64,000 bases of DNA from Sorex araneus (lineage: Eukaryota > Chordata > Mammalia > Eulipotyphla > Soricidae): positions 146,748,746 to 146,812,745 of the forward strand of contig NC_073304.1 in NCBI RefSeq assembly GCF_027595985.1. Reading direction: 5' to 3'. Below are positions 44,849-55,160 of this stretch, in pieces. Position numbers and translations under genes: made by a program. A model generated the notes under the pieces. The model was not told where the DNA came from, searched no databases, and saw only the letters and a list, made by a program, of their open reading frames with translations. Positions within the stretch are counted from its first letter, which is position 1. Each line of letters opens with the position of its first letter.

Positions 44849-45475
44849 TTGGTGGACATTTACTCTATACTTGATACGAATCTAAGGATTTTGCATATTT
44901 GTTTGGAATCTTTTGATCTGCTAAGTATCTCTTTAAGATTAAGAAGCAACATAACAGCCAATGTGAATACAATAAAGTTGGAGCTTAATTTGCTCTCTCA
45001 AATGCTTGCTGTATTGCTAGATATGGAAATATTCACTGCATCATGCAGGAAAATGGGGTAGAAAAAGGCCAGAAAAGGAAGGATGTTTAAGAAAATTCAG
45101 GCACAGCAAAAGAAAAACAAGAGAAAGCAAAATAGAGCGATGAGTGAAATTGATAGCAATATGTTTGCCATGAAGTCCCTTTACCAAGAGAAGTCACAGG
45201 CATATTTATCTCTGAGCATTTTTGTAAGCAACCAGAAGATGGAATCACAAACATTTTTAAGACTCCCAGTATCTATAATAAATTACATTCAAGAATTAGA
45301 AAAGAAAATACCAGTGGTTTATGAAACTAGAAAAAAGGGAATTAACTCCAGTTGGACTCTAGAATCACTTATCCAAGAAATTATAGCTTCTCAGTTAGAA
45401 TTTGACCCACTACCACATGGCCCTGAAATCCACAAACATGACAAGGCTCAACACTGCCTTTGCATGTGGACCTAG
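44849..45475 (+). other. Unrecognised open stretch broken by one stop
   Basis: Two frames in the same register (44849-45058 and 45083-45472) are separated by a single stop codon at about 45059. The second is rich in Lys, Glu and Gln at its start (KKIQAQQKKNKRKQNRA), with a coiled-coil-like character and a later leucine-rich part. I recognise no family. It could be a decayed retrocopy of a cellular mRNA, part of a mobile element, or chance in A-rich sequence. It ends where the next composite element seems to start. Confidence 0.3.
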
Positions 45476-45477
45476 TG

Positions 45478-46100
45478 CTCTCACTAAGATGTGTGCCTTT
45501 CTGAAACTGGGCAGTTCCATCTCAGCCGCCAGTCCACCCCTGAAGCCGGAAATTACGCCCTCGACCTGCTCCTGGAGCCATATTGCCACACACAGCAATT
45601 AAAAGTTCCGGTGGGCACCACAACACCAGAGAATTCTCCAGGTCCCAGACTAAGCCGATTTACACCGGGAGGCCCCAGATGGAGCAGGTGCAGTCTCCCC
45701 GCCTTCTCCAGAAGGAATCCTGGTGACTATGAGCTTCTAAAAGCATGGCTCCAGTATGTGGGTATCAGGACTATTTCTCTGAAGTGTGTGGCTGCTTATG
45801 CGGCCCCTCGACCTTTCCTGATATGCAATGTGAACAATGGAAAATAAGTGATCTAGGTCTACCCCTGGAAGGCTGGCTTGAATGGTGGTGGGAATATCCG
45901 AGCGAAATATAATGCCCCAAACTAGAGAGAGGAAGTGGAGGGGATAATGGGAATATTGATGGTGGGAAGTTTGCACTGGTGGAGGGATGGGTGATCGATC
46001 ATTGTATAGCTGAATATCAAACATGAAAACTTTGTAACTGTATCTCACGGTGGCTCAATATAAATAAATAAATAAACAAATAAATAAATAAATAAATAGT
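45478..46100 (+). mobile_element. L1-tailed composite element
   Basis: The 5' module is GC-richer (TCAGCCGCCAGTCCACCCC, CACACAGCAATTAAAAGTTC). The 3' end is the shared block: TGGGAAGTTTGCACTGGTGG, GGGATGGGTGATCGATC, CTTTGTAACTGTATCTCACGG and a TAAA microsatellite tail (46056-46099). The left edge is uncertain. Confidence 0.7.
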
Positions 46101-46339
46101 GTGCCAAATGGACAAGATGCAGAATAGAATAGAATCAGAAAAGTAATTCAGAGTGTCTGGGGAATGTGAACAAAAGTTGATGCGGTGTGTCCAGTTATGT
46201 GTAAACATTGTTTGTAAATTTCAAGTTTATGTCTCAAGGATTCTATATTAATATAACCCTATTTTATCATAACCTTGTGGCCACAATCACTACACCATTA
46301 TACAACAAAACAAATGTGTAAAAGCATTCACTGAGAACA

Positions 46340-46620
46340 TGAATCTTTTTCATGCTAAGAATCTAAGAGTTTGGAATTAACATACTTGGGAAATTTTTAT
46401 AGCTCCACAGAAATATTAGAATTTTTTCTATGTCTTGAAGAATGCCATTGATACAGATAATACTGAATCTGTAAATTACTTTATGTAGAATGGTCATTTT
46501 ATAATATAAACTCTTTTAAATCATCAAGAAAGAGTGTTCATATTTACTGTCTTCTTTATTTCTTCTCATGATAACTTATAATTTCCATTAAATAAATCTT
46601 TCCATTGTTGATTCATAGGT
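46340..46620 (-). mobile_element. Ancient L1 ORF2 fragment
   Basis: The plus strand reads TTCTATGTCTTGAAGAATGC, TGAATCTGTAAATTACTTTA and TTTATTTCTTCTCATG, the reverse complement of a familiar ORF2 region in old mammalian L1. It is highly diverged. Confidence 0.65.
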
Positions 46621-46665
46621 ACATGATAGTTGTGACACAATTATAAATAAGATTGGGTTTGGGAT

Positions 46666-47223
46666 CACAATCACGATCACAATAGCTCGTTAATCACCGA
46701 TTTCTCGGGCGGACCCAGTAACATCTCATTTCATCCTTTCCCTGAGATCTTAGAAGTCCATCTGGACTTGGCCCTCCCAACGATGTTGCACTGGGGGCTC
46801 TTCATGGTCACAGGAATGAGATCCATCTTGTTACTGGATTTTGTATATTAATACACCATGGGAAGCTTGCAAGGCTGTCCCATGGGGGCAGGAAACTCTC
46901 AGAAGATTGCCAGTTTCTCCCAAAGGGAGAAGCAGGCTAAAGATATCGCATGGCCACTTGCATCACTCTCTTCTGAGAGCTTGCTTTTAAGTCTCTCTGG
47001 ATGTTGGCCGTTGATGGGATTACACACACCTGGGTTCCTCTGCCGGTACCTTCATGCATGAGGCCTGTCCAAATGTGTGGAGAGGCCTGTCCAAATGGCT
47101 GTAGCTAGGTTCCGGTGGTCCTCGGCCGCCGGGAGCTCTGCTTGGTGTGGGGAGGGAAGCTGGAGCCCATCCCCTCCGAGGGGCCCCGGGGAAGACAGCC
47201 AGGCGTGTGGGCAAGAGACTTTC
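46666..47223 (-). mobile_element. RTE-tailed composite element
   Basis: Flanked by TGGGTTTGGGAT (46654-46665) and TGGGTCTGGGAT (47224-47235). Minus-strand order: GC-rich start, CCAAGCAGAGCTCCCGGCGG shared with the element at 18846, GTACCGGCAGAGGAACCCAG, a SINE-like body and an RTE-type tail. No coding frame. Confidence 0.8.
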
Positions 47224-47673
47224 TGGGTCTGGGATATTTTTTGTTTTTACCTTATTGTTTGCATAAAATGCAACAGATTTCTGTATATTGATATTTTTAG
47301 CCTTCTATTTTTGTTTTGGATTATTATTTCTAGGAATATTTTATTACACTTGTCACTTGTATCACTTGTCATCCTGTTGTTCATCAATTTGCTCAATGGG
47401 CACCAGTAATGTCTCCATTCATCCCTGTCTCGTGCTGGTGTAACCCAATGGCATCTGCTCGCTCCAGGAACATGAAGAGCCTCAAACCATTCATTTAGGG
47501 TCTTGATGAAGAAGTCTAAAACAAATCTTGTAGGTGAGTGGCCACATGGTCTTTTGATGTCCTGTGGAATCCAGTCGGTGACAGCTCTAGTTCAGCGGTC
47601 ATCTCTAAATCGCATTATGTGTCCGGCCCATCTGATTTTTGATGCCTTGGAATACGAGACAGCATCCCTGATT

Positions 47674-48233
47674 TTTTTTTTTTTGTTTTTAATTTTTTTT
47701 GTTTTTTGGGTCACACCCGACGATGCACAGGGGTTATTCCTGGCTCTTCACTCAGGAATTGTAGGGAGCCATTTTACAAGCCCGGCTCTTATCCTCTAGT
47801 CAAGTGGAGGCTTACTTGGGATTTCTGTAACAAGGTCACCACTGCTGACCTTACTGATCTTATCAGTTGGCCATTCCTCTCACTAGCCAACACCCATGCC
47901 TGATCTGCCCAACGCCCATGCCTGATCTGCATTTTACTATTGTTCCTATGGGGGTCCAAGCATGCATACCGCCCCCTCCCACCAAGAGGTATAAGTATTG
48001 TAACTGCTGTGAATAAACTCTCTCTCTCTCCTCCTCCTTCTGGTTCTGCGTCTGTTCATTCGGTTACGTCCCCTCCTTAGACCCACGAAGGGTCCTCCCT
48101 GTGGGACAGGATGGGACCCCACAAGGAATTACCCCTGGCGGTGCTCAGGGGACCATATGGGATGCTGGGATTAGAACCCGGGTCGGCCGCGTGCAAGGCA
48201 AACGCCCTACCCGCTGTGCTATCACTCCAGCCC
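47674..48233 (-). mobile_element. SOR SINE inside the RTE, itself split by an LTR
   Basis: The duplication CAGCATCCCTGATT lies at 47660-47673 and 48234-48247, inside the RTE carboxy-terminal coding region. The two SINE halves are 47674-47759 and 48130-48233. Joined, they give a normal minus-strand SOR copy. Confidence 0.96.
47760..48123 (+). mobile_element. Solo LTR, 364 bp, class II type
   Basis: TG start and CA end, with the 6-bp duplication AGGAAT at 47754-47759 and 48124-48129. A TATA-like TATAAG at 47990, AATAAA at 48012-48017, and a CT-rich stretch after it fit a U3-R-U5 layout. The sequence is unlike the 1.2-kb LTRs of this window, so it belongs to another retrovirus family. No internal sequence remains. 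Confidence 0.93.
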
Positions 48234-48247
48234 CAGCATCCCTGATT

Positions 48248-49840
48248 CTTGATTGTGGACAGAGGTTGGAACTCTGGATTCCTTCTCTCACTTTATTGAA
48301 ACTTGCTATTCCAAGCATAGCTCTTTTGATTCCTCTTTGGGATACCCGAATAGCGTTCTCGTCCTATTTTTGTAGGGCCCAGGTCTCTGAGGCATAGGCT
48401 AATGCAGGAATAACAGTGGAGTCAAAAAGATGTGCCAGGAGCCGGAGGTTCTTTGTCCTCTTAACCACTTCTTTGATGCTCTTGAAGGCGTTCCACGCTG
48501 CACTCTTCCTCCTGTGCAGTTCTGGTGCCAAGTCATTCCTCATGTTGAGTTCATGACAAGGTACACATAGCTGTTACATTTGGAGATGTTCGTTCTGTTG
48601 AGAGCAAATGGAACGTCAGGGACTGGTTCACTTTTCATGAACATTGTTTTGGTGAGATTCAGCTGTAGTCCAACCTTTCCACACTTGCGGTTGAATTTGG
48701 CCAACATTTGTGCCACTTGGCTAATGTTTGATGTTATCAGAACGATGTCATCAGGGAAGCGGAGGTAATATAGTTGCAGTTGCCAACCCTCTATCTTTAC
48801 TCCCATTTATTCCCATTCCAGTCGTCACATGACATTCTCGAGGGTGGCACTGAAAAGTTTCGGTGAAATAGTATCACTCTGCTGAACCCCTCTCTTTACA
48901 TCAATGATCAGTTCCTTGTAGAATGGTGAGATCCTGGTGGTGAATTCATAATACAGCTCGCGGAGGATCTTGATGTACTGAGTTTGAAAGGCCTCTTTGG
49001 GTAGGGCTTTGATGACTGATTCAGTCTCAACAGAATCAAAGGCCTTCTTCAAATTGATGACTGTTAGACAGAACAGCAACTTGAACTCTCGAGAAACCTC
49101 AATGAGCTTGGTCACTGTGTGGATATGGTAAGATTGTGCTGAATCCTTTTCAGAACCTGGCTTGCTCGCATTGTTGTCCTTCATCTAGTGTTCTGCCTAT
49201 TCTACTCAGGATGACTCGAGTAACAACTTGTAGACGACAGACAACAAGCAGATCGGGCGATAGTCATGGATGTCTCCCTTCTTGCACAATAGAACGGTCC
49301 TGATGGTTTTCCACTGGGATGGAACCTTGCATATGAATAGGTAGCGTGTGACTAGCCGAGCTAGTGTATGATGAGTACTGGCGGCAGATTCTTTGGGTGT
49401 TCGGGTTTGATCTTGTCTGACCCGGGTGCTATACGCTTCTTTACTGACGAAATGGCATATCGGATTTCAGAAGGGAGGACGTTGGGAACAACATATCCAT
49501 CCTGCCGAATTTGGTATGTGGGCAGGTGGACATGGCTGTTAAAGAGATCCAGTAGAAGTTGTGAATAATCCTCTCCATTGCCCTTCTGGAAGATGTGATA
49601 GATCCATCAGGATGTAAGAGGGCAGTTATCTTGCTCTTGTAGTTGGGGAAGGACAGGCAAGCATCAAGAATACTTTTCCTGGCTTCTGTCGCATCAGCCA
49701 ACACTGCTGCTCTCTTTGAGGTCTTCTTTGAGGTCTCTCTTTGAGGTCTTCTTTTATTGCTTCTCTGCACAGCTTTGCGAGCTCGGATGTTAGCTTGTGG
49801 TTGCCAGAGGCTCGTGCAAAACCACATTGACAAATGAACT
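48248..49840 (-). pseudogene. RTE reverse transcriptase domain, broken
   Basis: Pieces in order on the minus strand: a linker ending near 49441, then a region with KLIEVSREFK, INLKKAFDSVETES and IIDVKRGVQQSDTISPKLFS (48825-49184), then the catalytic box region LRFPDDIVLI (48540-48806). The usual FADD of the catalytic box reads FPDD here (about 48747-48758). Several frame changes and stops separate the pieces, so no active enzyme can be made. Confidence 0.9.
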
Positions 49841-50769
49841 CCAGAGTTTCCGAAGACAGGTGTCTGTTTGTGGCTTTCCCATTCTCGGCATTCTTTGCGC
49901 AGTCATGGAGGTGCTGAACCAGTCTATCGTATTCCGCGTCGATGTTGTCAACAATGGCATCTTCCCATATTGCCGAAATAGTGCCAAAGAGCTCCCAGTG
50001 GGTGGTCATTCTGGGAGTTCTCTTCTTAAACTTAAACTTTGCAGACCTTTCTCCCTGCTCTGTGAAGTAGAATTTTTCACAAAGGAGACGATGGTCTGAT
50101 CCCGTTTGGAATTTTGGGACAACAGTGACATCGGTCAGGCAAAACCTTTGATTGAATATGATGTGATCGTTCACTGTGGAACTGTCCACTGGGAGACTCC
50201 CATGTCCAACGTTTAGATTCAGCCTTCTGGAACTGTGAGTTACCATGGATGGTCTTGGTCAACATGATGAACTCAGACAGTCTCTTACCCTGTTTGTTCC
50301 ATTCTAGGCCATGGGTCCCAATGTGGAGTTCTTCAGGTGACCTTCTTGGTCCTATCTTGGCATTAAAATCACCAACAGTGACCTTGTAGAAGGTATGGTC
50401 TTCTTTATAGAACTTCTCCAGCCCTATGTAAAACTTCTTAATTTCTTCTTCATCGTAGTTGGATGTTGGTGCATAGACAATGAAGATAGAAACTGCCAGC
50501 AGTGAGCCACATCTATTCAAGCATAATCGTCCGATTTGGGTTGTTAGACATTCTAATGAATCAGTGCTCATGGCCAAGTTTGTGTTGACAAGGACACCGA
50601 TGCCACTAATGCCTCTATTGTCACATGATCTGAGGAACAGTTCTTTTCCAGTGTCAAAAATGGCGTGATGTGATTGATGCCTTCTTGTTCCGGTCAGACC
50701 AATGATGTCGTATTTGATCTTCTGCGCTTGCACCATCAGATCCTCGATGGATGCTTCTGATGCCAGCAT
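49626..50769 (-). pseudogene. RTE endonuclease domain and linker, broken
   Basis: The open frame at 50077-50769 begins with the AP-endonuclease-like domain. VYAPTSNYD and VGDFNAKIG are intact, but the motif normally read LTETRR is LTGTRR (codon near 50689-50691), so the metal-binding glutamate is lost. A frameshift near 50200 leads to 49626-50246, which carries GSDHRLL (the SDH motif) and the basic linker. Upstream DNA to about 50905 is the RTE 5' part. Confidence 0.9.
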
Positions 50770-50907
50770 ACATGCATTAAAAGTACAGTCATTTTAGTCT
50801 TTCTTTGTTTTGGCAGTCTAGTTCATCCCTGAGATTTTATCATCCTCCCTTTGCTCATCCTTCTTAACGCTGCCATATTGGGGGATCTTTCAGTGTCAGC
50901 GGATGAG

Positions 50908-51030
50908 GCCATTGTTGTTACTGTTTTTGGCATATTGAATATGCCACGGGTAGCTTGCCAAGTTCTGCTGTGTGGGCAGGGTACTCTGGGTAGCTTGTCG
51001 GGCTCTCAGAGGGATGGAGGCTTTTAGGAC
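50908..51030 (-). mobile_element. RTE-tailed SINE, body fragment
   Basis: Only the middle block remains (GTTACTGTTTTTGGCATATTG, CACGGGTAGCTTGCC, GGGCTCTCAGAGGGATGGAG). It abuts the 5' end of the RTE copy. Confidence 0.7.
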
Positions 51031-51149
51031 AGCCTCCAATAGCCCTTACAGGTGTTCCCATGGTTCACACCATATTTGAACCCCAACAAATATGGTGCAG
51101 AAATTATGGAAAATGGGTATTAAGTGTCTTATGGTGTGTGTAAAAGAGC

Positions 51150-51380
51150 ATTAAGGCAGCAAAACATGTATTATTTCCTTGTATCTGCAGGCCGGTGCAT
51201 TTTGTTCTAAGAAAAGAGATACAAAATGAAATCTTTCTTGGGCTACAAGGTTTTGGGTTTCCATCCTCAAAACAAAGTGGGCAGGAACCTGAAATCTATA
51301 CCCCATAAACAAACTGGGGCAGAGCTGGGAGATCAGACTGGGCTTCTGTGAGAAAAGGAAAAACTGACTCTTTCAATAAC
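51150..51380 (+). repeat. Unclassified dispersed repeat, second copy
   Basis: The opposite orientation to the split copy at 31930-32110 plus 36476-36640, and uninterrupted here. It therefore shows the structure of the site before the retroviral insertions there. Confidence 0.6.
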
Positions 51381-51536
51381 TGAAATTTATGAAATTATTT
51401 ACTGAAGTCAGCTTCAAGGAAAAAAGATGTTCAGCTTCATCCAAACCAGTCAGGACACACGAGAAATCTCGCCCATTTTCATGGATCCCTATGTTCCTGA
51501 ACAGCATATGGTACAGTGTACATGAGCTCACAGTGA

Positions 51537-52036
51537 TAGCTCAGTCCAGACTCAACACTTCCTGCACTAACATACGCCTGAGAGACCTGGGCCCTATGAA
51601 AACTATTCGTGTCTTCCAAAGAGGAATTGAAAGAGCTATGCTTGGAATATCACGTTTCACTCAAGTGAGAGAAGGAATCCAGAGTTCCGACCTCTGTCCA
51701 TGATCAAGAATCAGGGATGCTGTCTCGTATTCCAAGGCGTCAAAAATCAGATGGGCCGGACACATAATGCGATTCAGAGATGACTGCTGAACTACAGCTG
51801 TCACTGACTGGATTCCACAGGACATCAAAAGACCATGTGGCAACCCACCTACAAGATGTTTAGACTTCTTAGTCAAGACGAAGAAGTCTAAATGAATGGT
51901 TGGAGGTTCTTCATGTTCCTGGAGCGAGCAGACGCCATTGGGCTACACTAGCATGCGACAGGGTCGAATGGAGACATTACTGGCGCCCACTCGAGCAAAT
52001 CAATGAGCAACGGGATGACAAGTGATGACAAGTGAT
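51537..52036 (+). mobile_element. Second RTE copy, 3' end only, opposite strand
   Basis: Encodes the carboxy-terminal end (FQRGIERAMLGISRFTQVREG at 51613-51675, one residue run cut short by frame loss). It continues through the sequence also found in the big copy and ends with GAGCAACGGGATGACAAGTG and a repeated GATGACAAGT tail. A small deletion and stops are present. The 5' ends of the two RTE copies face each other. Confidence 0.88.
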
Positions 52037-52039
52037 GAA

Positions 52040-52955
52040 TATTATTTTGCATAAAATTAATAAATAAGTCATAAATGAACTATAATAATTTCTACTTTAT
52101 GCCCATAATCAAAGTATTCTTTTATTTTGTGTGTGTATTTGTTTTTTGTGCAAGAGCTAGACAGCTTGAGTCTTTTTAAAATCTGTCACAGAATATTTAT
52201 TTTTTTATCATTTGATAAAATTATCTGACAGCATGGGGTTATCAGATATCCCAGAGGGCAGGAGTGATGCTGGTTTTGATCATAGGGAGTGACCCAGAGC
52301 ATTGATGGCCTACCTCGAGGTGTGACTCAAAAACAGGTGTGACTCAAAAACAAAATAAAAAATCCAAAGCAGTAAATAGAGTAAAAAACTTCATGCGATA
52401 GTGTGCTTTCTCATGTGTGGAATATAAAAAAATTAGTAAGGAAATAACAAGTGTACAATGGTTAGAGACCATGCCTGTTGGCCTATTGAAGTGCTGAACC
52501 CTGGGTCTGCCAAAGGGGTGGTATGGGATGCATGGAAGAAAATTGTTAGACATAGATGGAAGGGTATAGTGTCAGAAACTGTATGCCTAAGACTTTCTTA
52601 CTGAGAGTATTAAAAACCACAGTGCCTAAATAAAAATTGAAAGACACAACCTTGCCCTATTGCAGTCTCAGATAACTCATAGCGAAGAGCCTTCTGGAAG
52701 AAAGTTTGCAAGTGGGGAGGGGAAGATGTGAGGAGCTGCTTTCTATTTTCTCTTTTAATTATATGCTGTTTAGATGGTCTAACCTTGTATTTATATTGCT
52801 CTTGTTTAGAAATGTGAGGATTAACAGAGGCTGGGAGTTTGTCAGTGATGTTTTTAGGTTTTGTTTCTTGTATTTAAGTTCCAGCCACATTTGCACACAC
52901 TCATGAAACTAAATAATCAAGACAAAGACCATATCTATCTCCCCTATAAATTGTC
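52040..52955. other. Single-copy or ancient repeat DNA
   Basis: A/T-rich, with no clear family. A possible decayed SOR scrap (GTTTTGATCATAGGGAGTG, GAGCATTGATGG) lies near 52270. Confidence 0.35.
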
Positions 52956-53720
52956 CCGCACCCATTGGTAATCCTGCTCTCCTAACCTGTCCATTCACTT
53001 TCAAATAATCACTGATCTGGTTCTAGCTTGGAGTTATTACAGCTTGATTAGTAAAAGCTATAAGGAAGATGCATGTGCGAATCTTTGGAGAGAGTTTCTC
53101 TAGAATAAAGTACCTAGAAGTAATGGCTAGATCATATGGCGGGTGTGCTTTTAACTCCTCATAATCTATCAAAGTATTTCCAGGGTGGCTGTATGATTGA
53201 ATGGTTGTATCTTTCCCCACTCGATAAGGGATCAGCTTCTTTTCTTGAAGCCTTTCACTGAAGACTTTGGAGAAGTTGGTAGGGGTTTTAATATGCCTTT
53301 CCCTCATGACTATGACTCTGAGTACTTTTCATGGAAATAATTCCATCCATATACATTTTCTTGTGTCACATCTTTTATCTATTTCAAATATGTTAACATT
53401 ATTTTAAAATTTGTTTGCTTCCTTAATTTTGAGGTTTAGAGTTCTCTATAGTTGGGGTTTGTGGCCCAGTGGTAAAATGCATGCTTTGCGCACGAGACAG
53501 ACCTGAGTTTGACCCTGGATTTTGAAAAGATATAAAAAAACTAAACTATTAGAGTTAATGTATATGAATACAAATGTCTTTTTCATAACTTACCTGATTT
53601 TCAAGTCTTTTCTACCAGTCTAAGGTTTATCTTTTCATTCTTTTGTGTCTTGAAAAGCAGACCTTCTTCATTTTGATGAACACATTACCAATTAGACTTG
53701 TGTTTAAACTCGTTCTTTTT
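52956..53720 (-). mobile_element. Ancient L1 ORF2 fragments with a short SINE
   Basis: TAATGGCTAGATCATATGGC, a diverged TATTTCCAGGGTGGCTGTAT and a later TTCATTTTGATGAACACATT are reverse-complement landmarks of old L1 ORF2. The short SINE at 53458 interrupts the stretch. Confidence 0.55.
53458..53543 (+). mobile_element. tRNA-Ala-like (ID-type) SINE
   Basis: GTGGCCCAGTGGTAAAATGC (box A) and CTGAGTTTGACCC (box B), about 85 bases, A-rich end. Confidence 0.65.
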
Positions 53721-54744
53721 GTTTGTTCTCTATTCTTACATGGAGCCCCTGGCTCCTTATATTTCTGGTCACAAAGATGTGGAGTTTTCTCTGTGACCCC
53801 TGCTGAGTGCCCCTTATTTTAACTCAGGTCTGCAATGTTGACTCAGGGGTCCTGTCAGCTCTCAGAGGTGAGAGGCTCAGTCCCCGGAGACTCCCCCGTG
53901 AAAGATGCAGAGAAGGCACTGTAAGTGCCCAGTTACCCAAAGCTCCTATCCAATTTGTCTACAGCTAGACTTCTGTGATTCCCTTTAGCTTTGGGTTAGC
54001 TACAGTGATTAGCTACAGTGGCTCACAGAAATCAGGAACACACAGATACTCATTTGTTAAAGACTGTTTTAAGAGACACTGATGGACAGTTAGATGAAGA
54101 GATCCAGAGGCCAAGATCTGAAAGTTCCCAAATGCTAGAGCTCCTGTTCAGTTGGGTCTTCTCAGCCTCTCAGTATACATGTGTGTGTTCGCTGAACCCC
54201 ATTCTTCTGAGACTTTCAAGAGAGCGTCTTTATCATGTAGACAAATGGATCCTTACTTTTATTTTCAGCCCCTTTTCTGCTCCAAAGAATGGGGGGTGGG
54301 GCTGGAAATTCCAAACTCCTAATCATAACTTGGTTTTCCGGTGACCAGCCCTTATCCAGGCGCCCACCCAAAGTTGCCTTGTCAGAACAAAAGACATTCC
54401 TATCACCCAGGAAATTGCAAGGGTTTCAGGAGCCCTGTGTCAGGAACAGGGTCAAAGACCAAACATTCAAACAAAAGGTGCTCCTGGTGCCCTTATCACC
54501 GAGGAGTTTCCATGGTTCAGGGGCTCTGTACCAGGGCAGGGACAAAGACCAAGCATTTATTTCTTATTATGTGTCACAGTATCACAAACTCTGTGTGGCT
54601 CCTGTATCTTGGAAGCTTTTGTATGATCTGGTGTCACAAAGATTATTTATTTCCTTTGTATTACTTCTGAAGTTTCATGTTTTGTACTTATATTTAATCT
54701 TTTTTATTACATTATTTAGATATTTAGCCAATTCTTTCTGTGTG
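53721..54744. other. Single-copy DNA
   Basis: A 160-codon plus-strand frame (54289-54771) was checked. No known domain, and its end lies in ancient repeat sequence. Confidence 0.35.
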
Positions 54745-54822
54745 GTTCTGGAAACGGAATTCATGGCCTGATGCATAGAGAGGCAGATGCTACAAAAGCT
54801 GAACCACATCCCTGGCCTGAAG
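54745..54822 (-). mobile_element. tRNA-Ala-like SINE, decayed
   Basis: Reverse-complement order with GAATTCATGGCCTGATGCAT and GCTGAACCACATCCCTGGCC, the head end of the tRNA-Ala class. Confidence 0.5.
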
Positions 54823-54879
54823 CTAATTTTTAAATGAATTTTTGCATATAATGTAAGGCATGAATTAAAGCTCATTTTT

Positions 54880-55160
54880 CATTGTTGTTATATTAATATC
54901 CAATTGTTCCAACACCACTTGCTGAAGAGATATCTTTTTTCACTGAATTATCTTTGCATTTTTATTAAAAGTCAATTAAGCACACATAGGTGGCTTTATT
55001 TATGGACTCCGTTGGGTTTCGTTGGTCTGTTTTATTCTGATAGCAATGCATAGCTGCTTTGAGGACTAAATTTATATGAATTCCTGAAGGCAGGAATGTA
55101 TGCCCTCCATTTTTTTCCCATGTTCTCAAAAAGGATTCGGTTATACTAAATACTTTATGC
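54880..55160 (-). mobile_element. Ancient L1 ORF2 fragment
   Basis: ATATCCAATTGTTCCAACACC, CTTGCTGAAGAGATATC and TTATTTATGGACTCCGTTGG are typical antisense landmarks of an old mammalian L1 ORF2. Confidence 0.75.

Larger units (their letters stand above)
47347..50905 (-). mobile_element. RTE-type non-LTR retrotransposon, nematode-like (RTE1_Sar type)
   Basis: A nearly full-length RTE copy with its 3' end on the left. The 3' tail reads, on the minus strand, GATGACAAGTGATACAAGTG, the short tandem tail typical of RTE, with no poly-A. Endonuclease, linker, reverse transcriptase and carboxy-terminal regions can be followed in order through several frameshifted pieces. The protein is of the RTE kind abundant in strongylid nematodes. 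A published report (Dunemann and Wasmuth, Mobile DNA 2019) describes such an element in the common shrew as horizontally transferred. This copy is interrupted at 47674-48233 and is not functional. Confidence 0.92.

Noticed and set aside
46056..46099. CRISPR-like regular repetition
   Set aside because: Simple TAAA repeats without spacers; the host is a mammal.
49626..50246. Host gene encoding an endonuclease/reverse transcriptase-like protein
   Set aside because: Frameshifted pieces in RTE order, with an RTE tail and nested insertions, show a dead retrotransposon.
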